Assembly (NCBI GenBank): GCA_965215385.1
Contig: OZ244059.1
Location: forward strand, 3,038,001 to 3,102,000
Direction of reading: 5' to 3'
DNA from: JAPORY01 sp965215385
GTDB lineage: Bacteria > Pseudomonadota > Alphaproteobacteria > Rhodobacterales > Rhodobacteraceae
Length of the DNA: 64,000 nt
Shown here: positions 47,371-56,306 of the stretch, piece after piece
How the letters are laid out: every line of letters begins with the position of its first letter
How positions within the stretch are numbered: the first letter of the stretch is position 1
Notes under the pieces: model-generated
Database searches by the model: none
Told to the model about the DNA's origin: nothing
The model's input: only the letters and a program-made list of their open reading frames with translations
Position numbers and translations under genes: made by a program

Positions 47371-48945
47371 ATGAAGATCGGAGCACTGACTGAGAAAGTC
47401 GAAGGCGAAGCGCGCGTTGCCATGACGCCCGATAGTGCCATGCATCTGCAAAAACTTGGTCACGAATGCTTCATTGAGAGCGGGGCGGGAAAAAGCGCTG
47501 GCTTTTCGGACGCCGCCTATGAGGCGGTGGGGGTAACGATTGCATCAAGCAGCGCTGAACTATTCTCTAGCGTTGATATTATTGTCAAAGTCCGACCACC
47601 AGACGAAGAGGAACTTCGCCTGTTTTCGGCGGGGCAGACCTTAATCTCTTTCTTTTATCCGTCGGCAAATGAAAGCCTGATGCAGGAGACAGCGGCGGCA
47701 GGCGTCACAACGGTTGCCATGGATATGGTGCCGAGAATCAGCCGTGCGCAAAAGATGGACGCGCTCAGTTCAATGGCCAATATCGCCGGTTACCGTGCGG
47801 TAATTGAGGCAGGAAATAACTTTGGCCGTTTTTTTACTGGTCAGGTGACGGCGGCTGGAAAGGTGCATCCGGCAAAAGTGCTGGTCATTGGCGCCGGGGT
47901 AGCAGGGCTCGCGGCAATCGGGACCGCAACTTCGCTCGGTGCAATTACGCTCGCCTTTGATGTGCGTCCCGAGGTCGCTGAACAAATCGAGTCGATGGGG
48001 GCTGAATTTGTCTTTCTTGATTTCGACGAAGCACAGCAAGATGGTGCGTCAACTGGAGGCTACGCAGCGCCCTCAAGTCCGGAGTTTCGAGAAAAGCAAC
48101 TCGAAAAATTCCGCGAATTAGCCCCAGAAGTCGATATCGTGATCACCACGGCGTTAATCCCCAATCGAGATGCGCCGGTTCTTTGGACAAAGGATATGGT
48201 CGAAGCGATGCCGCCGGGCTCAGTTATCGTTGATCTGGCCGCGGAGCGCGGGGGTAACTGCGAACTCACGGAGGTCGACCGGAAGGTCGTTACCGACAAT
48301 GATGTGACGATAATCGGTTACACGGATTTCCCCAGCCGCATGGCAACTCAGGCGTCATCGTTGTACGCGACCAATATTCGTCACGTTATTGCGGATTTAA
48401 CGCCCGATAAAGACGGAGTTATTGTTCATAATTTGGAAGATGATGTCATCCGCGGGGCGACGGTTACTCACCAAAATGCGGTTATTTTCCCACCCCCACC
48501 GCCGAAAGTTGCGGCAATCGCAGCGCAGCCAAAGGCAGCTCCAACGCGAGAGCTTTCTCCGGCTGAAAAACGCGAACAGGAATTGGCGGCATTTCGAGCG
48601 CAAACCGTTAAACAAGTTGCACTCCTAGCGAGCGGTGCGACGCTGGTGCTGGCAGCAGGCCTCGTCGCACCCGCAAGTTTCATGCAGCATTTTATCGTTT
48701 TTGTGTTGTCGGTTTTTGTCGGTTTACAGGTAATTTGGAACGTGGCTCACAGCCTGCACACACCGTTGATGGCAGTGACCAACGCCATTTCGTCAATCAT
48801 TATTCTTGGGGCCTTGATCCAGATCGGTTCGAGTTCGGTGTTGATTACAATTCTGGCTGCGGCGGGGGTCCTGATGGCGGCAATAAATATATTTGGCGGA
48901 TTTTTGGTAACGCGGCGGATGCTCGCGATGTTCCAGAAGTCCTGA
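47371..48945 (+). CDS. pntA: NAD(P) transhydrogenase subunit alpha
   Basis: Proton-translocating transhydrogenase subunit, 524 aa, of the fused E. coli type (soluble NAD-binding domain plus four C-terminal membrane helices). ATG 47371 (MKIGALTEKVEGEARVAMTP) is chosen; 36 upstream codons do not match the family. Features are VRPPDEEELRLFSAGQTLIS, Rossmann GAGVAGLAAIGTATSLGA, a Pro-rich linker (PPPPPKVAAIAAQP), then helices from LLASGATLVLAAGLVA to LITILAAAGVLMAAINIFGG. It transfers hydride from NADH to NADP using the proton gradient. Followed 17 bp later by pntB. Confidence 0.97.
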   Translation: MKIGALTEKVEGEARVAMTPDSAMHLQKLGHECFIESGAGKSAGFSDAAYEAVGVTIASSSAELFSSVDIIVKVRPPDEEELRLFSAGQTLISFFYPSANESLMQETAAAGVTTVAMDMVPRISRAQKMDALSSMANIAGYRAVIEAGNNFGRFFTGQVTAAGKVHPAKVLVIGAGVAGLAAIGTATSLGAITLAFDVRPEVAEQIESMGAEFVFLDFDEAQQDGASTGGYAAPSSPEFREKQLEKFRELAPEVDIVITTALIPNRDAPVLWTKDMVEAMPPGSVIVDLAAERGGNCELTEVDRKVVTDNDVTIIGYTDFPSRMATQASSLYATNIRHVIADLTPDKDGVIVHNLEDDVIRGATVTHQNAVIFPPPPPKVAAIAAQPKAAPTRELSPAEKREQELAAFRAQTVKQVALLASGATLVLAAGLVAPASFMQHFIVFVLSVFVGLQVIWNVAHSLHTPLMAVTNAISSIIILGALIQIGSSSVLITILAAAGVLMAAINIFGGFLVTRRMLAMFQKS

Positions 48946-48962
48946 TAGCGAGGCACTAAACC

Positions 48963-50447
48963 ATGGAACTTGGCTTCACGATTGCTGCCTATGTAGTCGC
49001 GGCGGTACTCTTTGTGCTCGCTCTCGGCGGATTGTCGAATCAAGAGAGTGCCAAGCGCGCAATTTGGTACGGTATTGTTGGAATGCTGATCGCGGTATTG
49101 GCAACCCTGATTGGTCCCGGCTCGGGGTTATGGTGGGTTTCGCTAATTCTAATCGTCATCGGGGCGGCTATTGGTCATCAGCTAGCAACCCGCGTGCAGA
49201 TGACGCAAATGCCAGAATTGGTTGCGATTATGCACTCGCTCGTGGGATTGGCAGCGGTCTTTGTTGGCTTTAACGCCGACATTGAATTAGGTCGCGTTAC
49301 GGCGGTTTTTCTTGCTCAGGGATTGCCATTCCCTCGTCCCGAAGAGGTCTCGGTTGAGGGTGCAGCCTTTGCCAAAGGGTTTTCGGGTTTTGCTGCGATT
49401 TTGGCGAAGAAAACAGCGGTTGAAGTTAACATTTTACGCATCGAACTCGTGCTTGGCATTTGGATTGGTGCCGTTACCTTCACCGGTTCGGTGATTGCCT
49501 ATGGGAAACTCGCGGGAAAAGTTTCCAGTGCGGCCAAACAGCTTCCGGGCGGACATATATTGAATGCTGCGGCCGCGCTTGGCTCTCTCTTAATGGCGGC
49601 CCTCTACCTCGGTGGTGCCGAGGTCTGGACCTTAGTGCTGCTGACGCTGCTGGCACTATTTATCGGCTACCATCTCATTATGGGAATTGGCGGTGCCGAT
49701 ATGCCGGTCGTCGTGTCAATGCTTAACAGTTACTCTGGTTGGGCGGCGGCTGCGATTGGGTTCAGTCTGGGCAATGACCTACTCATCGTCGTCGGGGCAC
49801 TCGTGGGATCATCGGGTGCGATTTTGTCCTATATTATGTGTCGAGCCATGAATCGATCTTTCGTCAGCGTTATTCTCGGTGGCTTTGGCGGCACGTCAGG
49901 ACCGCAAGCAAGCATTGAAGGTCAACAAGTGGCGATTGATGCCGACGGTGTGGCGGCCGCATTAAATGATGCCGATAGCGTTGTTATTGTGCCTGGATAC
50001 GGTATGGCGGTTGCCCAAGCGCAACAGTCGGTGAGCGAGTTGACCCGAAAGTTACGAAGTTCGGGCAAAGAAGTTCGCTTTGCTATTCACCCAGTTGCTG
50101 GTCGCTTACCGGGGCACATGAATGTCTTACTGGCCGAGGCGAAGGTGCCTTACGATATCGTTTTGGAGATGGACGAGATTAACCAAGATTTTCCCGAAAC
50201 CGATGTTGTCATCGTTATTGGTTCCAATGATATCGTTAACCCTGCGGCGCAAGACGATCCCAACTCACCGATTGCTGGAATGCCAGTGTTAGAAGTTTGG
50301 AAAGCCAAGCAGGTTTTTGTTTCAAAACGCGGGCAGGGGGCGGGCTATTCAGGCATTGAAAACCCGCTGTTCTTTAAGGAGAATACGCGCATGTTCTTTG
50401 GCGACGCGAAGGAGTCATTAGATAAGTTGTTGCCAATCATCAGCTAA
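48963..50447 (+). CDS. pntB: NAD(P) transhydrogenase subunit beta
   Basis: Membrane and NADP-binding subunit of the same enzyme, 494 aa against about 462 in E. coli. The membrane part includes MPELVAIMHSLVGLAAVFVG and GAVTFTGSVIAYGKLAGK. The NADP domain contains VVIVPGYGMAVAQAQQSVSE and the motifs IGSNDIVNPAAQDDPNSPIA and FVSKRGQGAGYSGIENPLF. Extra length lies between residues about 115 and 150 (LPFPRPEEVSVEGAAFAKGF...), a loop absent from the E. coli type. Together with PntA it forms a complex of the inner membrane supplying NADPH. Confidence 0.97.
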   Translation: MELGFTIAAYVVAAVLFVLALGGLSNQESAKRAIWYGIVGMLIAVLATLIGPGSGLWWVSLILIVIGAAIGHQLATRVQMTQMPELVAIMHSLVGLAAVFVGFNADIELGRVTAVFLAQGLPFPRPEEVSVEGAAFAKGFSGFAAILAKKTAVEVNILRIELVLGIWIGAVTFTGSVIAYGKLAGKVSSAAKQLPGGHILNAAAALGSLLMAALYLGGAEVWTLVLLTLLALFIGYHLIMGIGGADMPVVVSMLNSYSGWAAAAIGFSLGNDLLIVVGALVGSSGAILSYIMCRAMNRSFVSVILGGFGGTSGPQASIEGQQVAIDADGVAAALNDADSVVIVPGYGMAVAQAQQSVSELTRKLRSSGKEVRFAIHPVAGRLPGHMNVLLAEAKVPYDIVLEMDEINQDFPETDVVIVIGSNDIVNPAAQDDPNSPIAGMPVLEVWKAKQVFVSKRGQGAGYSGIENPLFFKENTRMFFGDAKESLDKLLPIIS

Positions 50448-50834
50448 ATCGGCCTCTTTGTTGGCAACACGACCATATGATCATTCTTGCATCCGGGCGG
50501 GTCGTTTTTGATCGATTTCGGTTCATTACGAGAAAACATCAGAGGTGCGCTGCGAATTCGACTCTTGCTCGATTGATCTCATCACTACGCAGTTTGCGCA
50601 ATATTCTTGCAGGGACTGCGCCAGTTCACAGAGTGGCGATGTTTGAGTTAGTCTCTGCCAATGAAGTTTTCGTTTGCGCTGGGCGGGAGCGGCTAAGTCA
50701 TATGTCGAAGTGCGCATTTTGACTCATTGATGCTAGCAGTGTGACCTGCTCATGAGTTTGCAGACGACGATTATGATCTGCGATTATTGATGTTGTTGGC
50801 CTGAGATGATTTCGGTGCTCAGAAGGGAAAAAAT
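50448..50834. other. Intergenic after pntB
   Basis: About 390 bp with no gene supported. It should contain the promoter of the DUF3422 gene. Confidence 0.4.
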
Positions 50835-52109
50835 GTGATTGAAGATCACCCGTTACGCTATGTATTAGCGAACGAATTACATGCGCGACCATTTCCGATG
50901 CTGGCCTCGCCGTGCACCGTAGTCTATTTGGCGATCAAACAACCCAAAGATGCGGCAACCCGCGAACGCGATAAAGATCAGGCGCACTTGGCGGCACTAC
51001 TTGAGCGTTATGGTGCCCCGTTGCCCCGTGCTGGTGCTACCCATTATTCAGGTCAGATTGGCCGACATCAATTGAAATGGGAGCAGCATACCGAGTTTAT
51101 TTCTTACACGGCGTGCAGTGACGGGGTGAGTTCGCGCCCCTTTGACGCAAAAGACTTTGAGATTTTCCCGCAAGACTGGCTGGCTACGGCCCCCGGCAAC
51201 CGCGTGACCTCAATCATGCTACGGATTGAGACCGTTGCTGATGCTCGCGAGATTCTTCCAAAATTGCCGGAATGGTTCGACTCCGAGAGCGTGGCAGCCA
51301 CCCGCATCCCACCGGGTGCGAGCATCGCTGTCGGCGACTTTCGCATTGATCCGGCGGGTCACATGCGATTTGCAGTCGTGGTAGAGGCCGGCTTGGAACC
51401 GTCGGAAATCGCTCGCATCGTACAAAACCTTTGTGAAATAGAGACCTATAAGGCGATGTCGATGCTAGGCTTCTCGCGCGTTCAGAGCTTGTCACCGCAA
51501 ATTGGGGTTCTTGACGCCAATTTGACCGAATTAATGGGGCAAATGACGGCTGAGGAAGGGGCTTCTGATGCGACCCTGAAAAAACTGTTAGCAATTTCCG
51601 TCGAATTGGAGGCTATGGCCGCGCAAAGTGCCTTTCGGCTAGCCGCAACAAGAGCCTATGAGGCGTTGGTGAATCAACGCATTACAGCACTTCGAGAAGT
51701 GCGCTTTGAGTCCTTTCAGACAATCGCCGAATTTATGGTCAGACGGTATCAACCGGCAATGCGGACCGTTAGATCAACGGAGCGACGCATCGGCGTGCTG
51801 AGTAATCGTGCCATGCGGGCGAGCGAATTATTGCGTACGCGGGTCGACGTTGAGCGTAGCGCACAAAATCAAGAAGTTTTGCGCAGCATGGATCGGCGCG
51901 CAGATCTCCAACTGCAACTTCAGCGTACCGTCGAGGGACTCTCGGTGGTCGCCATTAGTTATTACGCCGTATCGCTCGCGGGGTATCTACTCCAGCCTGT
52001 GGTTGAGGCTTCGCGCTTTAGTGCCGGAGAACTCACCGCCATGATAACGGTTCCGATCGTTTTGGTGGTGTGGTGGCTGGTTCGCCGCATTCGATTGCGG
52101 ATCGAGTGA
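50835..52109 (+). CDS. DUF3422 family membrane protein
   Basis: A 424-aa protein of a family almost confined to alpha- and betaproteobacteria and without known function. Start GTG 50835 after AGAAGGGA. The N-terminus carries the family mark LANELHARPFPML; the middle (about 220-380) is helical and coiled-coil-like (TVRSTERRIGVLSNRAM); two membrane helices end the protein (VVAISYYAVSLAGYLLQPVV and MITVPIVLVVWWLVRRI). The topology suggests a cytoplasmic domain tethered to the inner membrane. It is monocistronic. Confidence 0.92.
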   Translation: MIEDHPLRYVLANELHARPFPMLASPCTVVYLAIKQPKDAATRERDKDQAHLAALLERYGAPLPRAGATHYSGQIGRHQLKWEQHTEFISYTACSDGVSSRPFDAKDFEIFPQDWLATAPGNRVTSIMLRIETVADAREILPKLPEWFDSESVAATRIPPGASIAVGDFRIDPAGHMRFAVVVEAGLEPSEIARIVQNLCEIETYKAMSMLGFSRVQSLSPQIGVLDANLTELMGQMTAEEGASDATLKKLLAISVELEAMAAQSAFRLAATRAYEALVNQRITALREVRFESFQTIAEFMVRRYQPAMRTVRSTERRIGVLSNRAMRASELLRTRVDVERSAQNQEVLRSMDRRADLQLQLQRTVEGLSVVAISYYAVSLAGYLLQPVVEASRFSAGELTAMITVPIVLVVWWLVRRIRLRIE

Positions 52110-52114
52110 GATCC

Positions 52115-53107
52115 TCAACGCCCGCGGATACGTGGGTCGAGGGCATCGCGTAAGCCATCGCCGAGATAATTGACGCTCAACACCGTTAGCGAGATCATCA
52201 AACCAGGCCAGAGTACGCGTTCGGGATAAAGAACCATACGATCAACGCTGTCGTTCAATAGGCGTCCCCAAGTCGGAAAATCCGGCGGAAAACCAAATCC
52301 AAGGAAGGACAGCGCACTCTCGGTGATGATTGCGGTCGCGATCCCAAGTGTTGCTGAAACCATGATTGGTGACAGTGTATTCGGCAACAGATGTCGAATT
52401 ATGAGCTGTAGCGGGGTGGTGCCCACCGAGCGGGCGGCGAGAACGAATTCTCGCTCCTTGAGCGCAAGCACATCGCCGCGAACAATTCTTGCGGTCTGCA
52501 TCCAAGACGTCAGGCCAATGAGCACGACGATCAATATAAAAATGCCGCCCTCGGTCCCGAATGAATTCGAGAGCGGATCGCGAAATAACAGCGATGCCAC
52601 CAATATGAGTGGCAGCAGGGGCAGGGCAAGGAAGAGATCGGTGAGCCGCATAAGCGGGCCGTCTAGTCGACGAAAAAACCCAGCCACCACCCCGATGACG
52701 GTGCCGAGCAAAATAGACAAGACCATTGCCGTCAGGCCAACCGCAATAGAAACGCGTCCGCCGGCCATTAATCTTGCCAAGGCGTCCCGACCGAGATTGT
52801 CGGTGCCCAGCGGATGAGCCCATGAAACTTTTGCCGAACTGTCCCAAAGCAAGGTATAGATCGGGCGCGTATCTCGTAGGTTAATAAAGTCACGACCTTG
52901 CGGTAAGAATGTAGGATCAGCGTGCCAAATGGAAGGTCCAACTAGAACGCCGAGGGTAATGAAGGCAAAAAGATAAGCGCCGATCATCGCGCCTTTGTGG
53001 GCCTTAAGTTGTTGCCAGACATCGATCCATTGACTCCTTGGCGGTTTTTCCAATGCGGCCTCAACGGCGGTGACCGTCGATTCGATATCTAGTGGAGTTT
53101 CAGTCAT
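52115..53107 (-). CDS. Oligopeptide ABC transporter permease (OppC/DppC type)
   Basis: A 330-aa inner-membrane permease. ATG 53107 (MTETPLDIESTVTAVE) overlaps the preceding permease gene by eight bases. An N-terminal cytoplasmic stretch of about 50 residues, then GAYLFAFITLGVLVGPSIW, the OppC_N region, and the EAA-type loop around AARSVGTTPLQLIIRHLLPN. It ends YLGDGLRDALDPRIRGR, the typical DppC tail. It pairs with the DppB-type gene upstream to form the pore of the peptide importer. Confidence 0.94.
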   Translation of the reverse strand: MTETPLDIESTVTAVEAALEKPPRSQWIDVWQQLKAHKGAMIGAYLFAFITLGVLVGPSIWHADPTFLPQGRDFINLRDTRPIYTLLWDSSAKVSWAHPLGTDNLGRDALARLMAGGRVSIAVGLTAMVLSILLGTVIGVVAGFFRRLDGPLMRLTDLFLALPLLPLILVASLLFRDPLSNSFGTEGGIFILIVVLIGLTSWMQTARIVRGDVLALKEREFVLAARSVGTTPLQLIIRHLLPNTLSPIMVSATLGIATAIITESALSFLGFGFPPDFPTWGRLLNDSVDRMVLYPERVLWPGLMISLTVLSVNYLGDGLRDALDPRIRGR

Positions 53108-54107
53108 AGCGAATACGGGGATCAAGAATGCCGTATAGCACGTCGGCAATAAGGTTGAAGAGCACGATCAACACCGCGAAGATGAAGGTGAGGGTCTGCA
53201 CCATTGGCAGATCATTCGCTTGAATGGCGATAATTAACAGTTGACCTATCCCGTTGACCTTGAAGACTTGCTCGGTGATGATTGCGCCGCCGAAGATTGC
53301 TGGGATGCCGAGAGCGATCACCGTAACGACGGGGATCATAGAGTTGCGCAAGACATGCACCAAGATCACCGAGCGTTCTCGTAGTCCCTTGGCGCGGGCG
53401 GTGCGCACATAGTCTTGATTGAGATTATCAAGCATAGATGCGCGCATAAAGCGGCTAATTTGGCTGGTAATTTGTAGGGCAAGTACCATGACCGGCATAA
53501 TCATCTGGTTCACTTGGGTGATAAAGCTCGACCAGTCGGTCACCTGATGAGTCGTATCGTAAATTGAGGGAAACCAACCGAGTTGCACCGAGAAAATTAC
53601 GATGACCAGCACCCCAGAAAAGAACGGCGGCACGGAAAAACCGACCATGGTTACGAAGGTCCCGGCATTGTCGAACCAGCTATATTGTCGATAGGCTGAA
53701 TAGATCCCGACTGGAATGGCAATGAGGATCCCGACGATGTAGGCGGTGCCAACCACCCAGAGTGTTTGCGGCATTCTCTGCGCTACGGTGTCCAAGACGG
53801 GTGAGCGCGTTTGCCAAGAGATGACGCGCAGGTCATCGGCCGAAAATGACGTAGCTAAGAAATAATCAATCAGCACCTTTGGCTCAATCCAGAAGAATTG
53901 TACCAGCCATTTCCAATACCGAACGTATAGGGGTTGCCCAAGACCGAGAGCCTCACGCATTTTTTCTTTAACCTCGGGCGGCACGGTAAGGGGCACTTGC
54001 GCCATCGGGTCGCCGGGCGCGAGTTCAAGTAAGAGGAAGATGACCAAGCTGATAAAGAGTAGTGTTGGAATTGCCAACACCAGCCGTCGGATAGTAAAGG
54101 TCAGCAT
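53100..54107 (-). CDS. Oligopeptide ABC transporter permease (OppB/DppB type)
   Basis: A 335-aa inner-membrane permease with six predicted helices. The N-terminus MLTFTIRRLVLAIPTLLFIS and LLELAPGDPM are family standards. The EAA loop is ARAKGLRERSVILVHVLRNS. The end LIADVLYGILDPRIRYD is the classical OppB tail. ATG 54107 lies 100 bp after the substrate-binding gene, behind a hairpin that may reduce its transcript level. The periplasmic loop between helices 1 and 2 is long, as in dipeptide permeases. Confidence 0.94.
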   Translation of the reverse strand: MLTFTIRRLVLAIPTLLFISLVIFLLLELAPGDPMAQVPLTVPPEVKEKMREALGLGQPLYVRYWKWLVQFFWIEPKVLIDYFLATSFSADDLRVISWQTRSPVLDTVAQRMPQTLWVVGTAYIVGILIAIPVGIYSAYRQYSWFDNAGTFVTMVGFSVPPFFSGVLVIVIFSVQLGWFPSIYDTTHQVTDWSSFITQVNQMIMPVMVLALQITSQISRFMRASMLDNLNQDYVRTARAKGLRERSVILVHVLRNSMIPVVTVIALGIPAIFGGAIITEQVFKVNGIGQLLIIAIQANDLPMVQTLTFIFAVLIVLFNLIADVLYGILDPRIRYD

Positions 54108-54161
54108 GGATGTAGGTTTCGGATTATTTCAGCGGCGCAGTGATAGTTTGGTTTGATAAAG

Positions 54162-54188
54162 AAGCGACCCCGGTTTCTGGGGTCGCTT
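54162..54188 (-). terminator. Hairpin between binding-protein and permease genes
   Basis: A perfect 10-bp stem (aagcgacccc / ggggtcgctt) with a 7-base loop, in the 99-bp gap. On the minus strand it is followed by CTTCTTTATC, moderately T-rich. It would protect the binding-protein mRNA or partly stop transcription, giving more binding protein than permease, as in other ABC importers. Confidence 0.65.
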
Positions 54189-54206
54189 GCATTTTGACAG
54201 TTACCT

Positions 54207-55913
54207 TTACGATCCCTCTTTGCGGAACCAATCGGCGACGTTCCATAGTTCGCTATCCCAGACATTGAGCACAACGCCACCCAAGGTGTTGGAATGAGCC
54301 GAGAGACGCCCGCGATGCACAAGCGGGATCATGGCACCACCGGCGACGGCCATGTCATTGAGTTGACGGGCAATCGCTGCGCGTTCTTCGGCACCGGCCG
54401 TTTCCGTCAGCTTGGCGTAAAGGGCGTCATATTCCGGGTCGCAGAAACGAGAGATGTTCTCCCCTTGCCACTGGGTCGCTGGCCGCGGTGCCTTATCGCA
54501 TAACATGTTTCCAAGATACGACTGTGGGTCAGTCCCGTTAAACGTATTCGCGTACATTTGCACGTCGGCGTAGAACTTTTGGAAGGTGTCGGGTGACCCT
54601 GGGTCACCGCCAAAGAAGACCGATGCGTTAATATTGCGCAGTTCGGCTTCGACGCCAATTTCCTGCCACCATTGCTTGATGAGTGCTTGAAAGTCTTGGC
54701 GCACGGCGTTGGTTGACGTCTGATAGAGTACTTTCAGCGGAACGCCGTCCTTCTCACGAATCCCGTCGCCGTCGGTATCGACAATGCCAGCATCGTCGAG
54801 CAGTTTGTTAGCCCCTGGAATATCTTGCACGTCGCATTTGAAGGTGTCAGAATTGACCGCAGCTGGTGCTGGAATCCAATTGCAGCCGACGCGACCCGCT
54901 TGACCGTAGCCGATCTCAACCAGTAACGGCCGATCAATCGCCAGTGACAACGCTTGATAAACGGCGGGTTCTCGAAGAAATGGATGCTCAACTTTTGCCG
55001 TGGACCGAGTATCGGCATCTAGTGCCGGATCAGGGTTCGTCTGATTGAGCATAATGCGTTCTAGTAACGGCCCGAAGCCGGCGACGGGTGTACCTTTGCC
55101 GCCCGCCTGCATTTGCGCGATGACGTCGGGAGCCAATTGCAGGTTCCAAGCGTAATCAAATTCGCCCGTTTCCATTACGGCGCGTCCGGCTGCGGTGGCG
55201 TCCCCACCGCCTTTGAAGGTCACTGTAGCAAATGCTGGTTTTGCCAAATCTCGATAGTTTGGATTTGCCGAGAGCGTGATCACGTCGTTTGGCTTAAACT
55301 CGTCGACGACAAATGGGCCAGTTCCGATCGGATTGAAGTTTTGCTCAGTGCACTCTGGTGCTTTCGCTCCGAGACAATCAGCGAATTGAGCGGCTTGAAT
55401 GATTGGGCTCTCACCGCCGACAAACGGGCCGTAGGGAAATGGCGTTGGTTTGTCGAAATTAACCACCACCGTCAATTCATCAGGGGTTTCGACACTGGTC
55501 ACCCCGTCAAATTTGGTTAGAAACGCGCAACCACCGTCCGGATGGGTGCAATATTCGTGGGTAAACTTGACGTCGGCGGCGGTGAAAGGGGTTCCGTCCG
55601 ACCATAGCAATCCTGGGCTGATATTCCAAGTAATTTGGGTTAAATCCGCGGAGATGCCGCCGTTCGCGACGGTGGGGACTCGCGTTGCCAGCCAAGGTAC
55701 GAGTTCGCCATTCTCATCGTAGCGTGCGAGCGGTTCGATGATGAGAGAGGCCGACTCGACGTCTTTTGTGCCGCCAGATAGGAAGGGATTAAGGATTGAC
55801 GGGGCCTGCCAGTAGATGATGCTGACATTGCCGTCAGAGGCTCGCTCAGCGATAGCTGTCGTGGCGAGTGCCAAACTCGCGATCATGCCAAGCGTTATTT
55901 GTCTGAGGGTCAT
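54207..55913 (-). CDS. ABC transporter substrate-binding protein, family 5
   Basis: A 568-aa periplasmic binding protein. Signal peptide MTLRQITLGMIASLALATTA ending IAERA; no lipobox Cys. Family 5 marks are GGTKDVESASLIIEPLARYD, WNISPGLLWSDGTPFTAADV, NPIGTGPFVVDEFKPND and ALSLAIDRPLLVEIGYGQAG. Several Cys (YCTHPDGGC, DCLGAKAPEC) probably form disulfides. Family 5 proteins bind di- and oligopeptides, nickel or sugars; the ligand is unknown. First gene of the permease operon, with the ATPase gene divergent. Confidence 0.94.
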   Translation of the reverse strand: MTLRQITLGMIASLALATTAIAERASDGNVSIIYWQAPSILNPFLSGGTKDVESASLIIEPLARYDENGELVPWLATRVPTVANGGISADLTQITWNISPGLLWSDGTPFTAADVKFTHEYCTHPDGGCAFLTKFDGVTSVETPDELTVVVNFDKPTPFPYGPFVGGESPIIQAAQFADCLGAKAPECTEQNFNPIGTGPFVVDEFKPNDVITLSANPNYRDLAKPAFATVTFKGGGDATAAGRAVMETGEFDYAWNLQLAPDVIAQMQAGGKGTPVAGFGPLLERIMLNQTNPDPALDADTRSTAKVEHPFLREPAVYQALSLAIDRPLLVEIGYGQAGRVGCNWIPAPAAVNSDTFKCDVQDIPGANKLLDDAGIVDTDGDGIREKDGVPLKVLYQTSTNAVRQDFQALIKQWWQEIGVEAELRNINASVFFGGDPGSPDTFQKFYADVQMYANTFNGTDPQSYLGNMLCDKAPRPATQWQGENISRFCDPEYDALYAKLTETAGAEERAAIARQLNDMAVAGGAMIPLVHRGRLSAHSNTLGGVVLNVWDSELWNVADWFRKEGS

Positions 55914-56306
55914 AGTTTAGTTCCTTCTATGTTGCATTCGGGTATCGCGCTTGTTTTGTTATCCAGTTTTTCTTGAGCAATTCGCATAATCTGGTGATTT
56001 AGCCTGCATAAAATTTATGGACATTTGGCGGAACGCGAAAATTACTTTTTGGTTGTACCCATTAGGGTATATTTTACAAGACTGTAAGCAAGAATGCTGT
56101 TAAGTGTGATCACAACTCTTATCGTTTCCTAAAGATCATGTTGAGCTGTCGCTCACTTTTGAGCACTTTTTGCTCAGTGCCGTGACGCAAAATGGTTGCG
56201 CGAACTATCTTTTGGCGGTTTGGCAGGTGTGGCACAGTGTTGCGGCGTTGGCATACGAGTTTTTGGGTGTTCTAGTTCGCTGTGTTAGCTGTTGAGGAAT
56301 CGTTCG
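55914..56306. promoter_or_regulatory. Divergent promoter region of the peptide transporter
   Basis: About 390 bp between the binding-protein gene (-) and the double-ATPase gene (+). It is AT-rich around 55950-56110 (attttatgga, tatattttac) and must contain both promoters. The exact elements are not assigned. Confidence 0.5.
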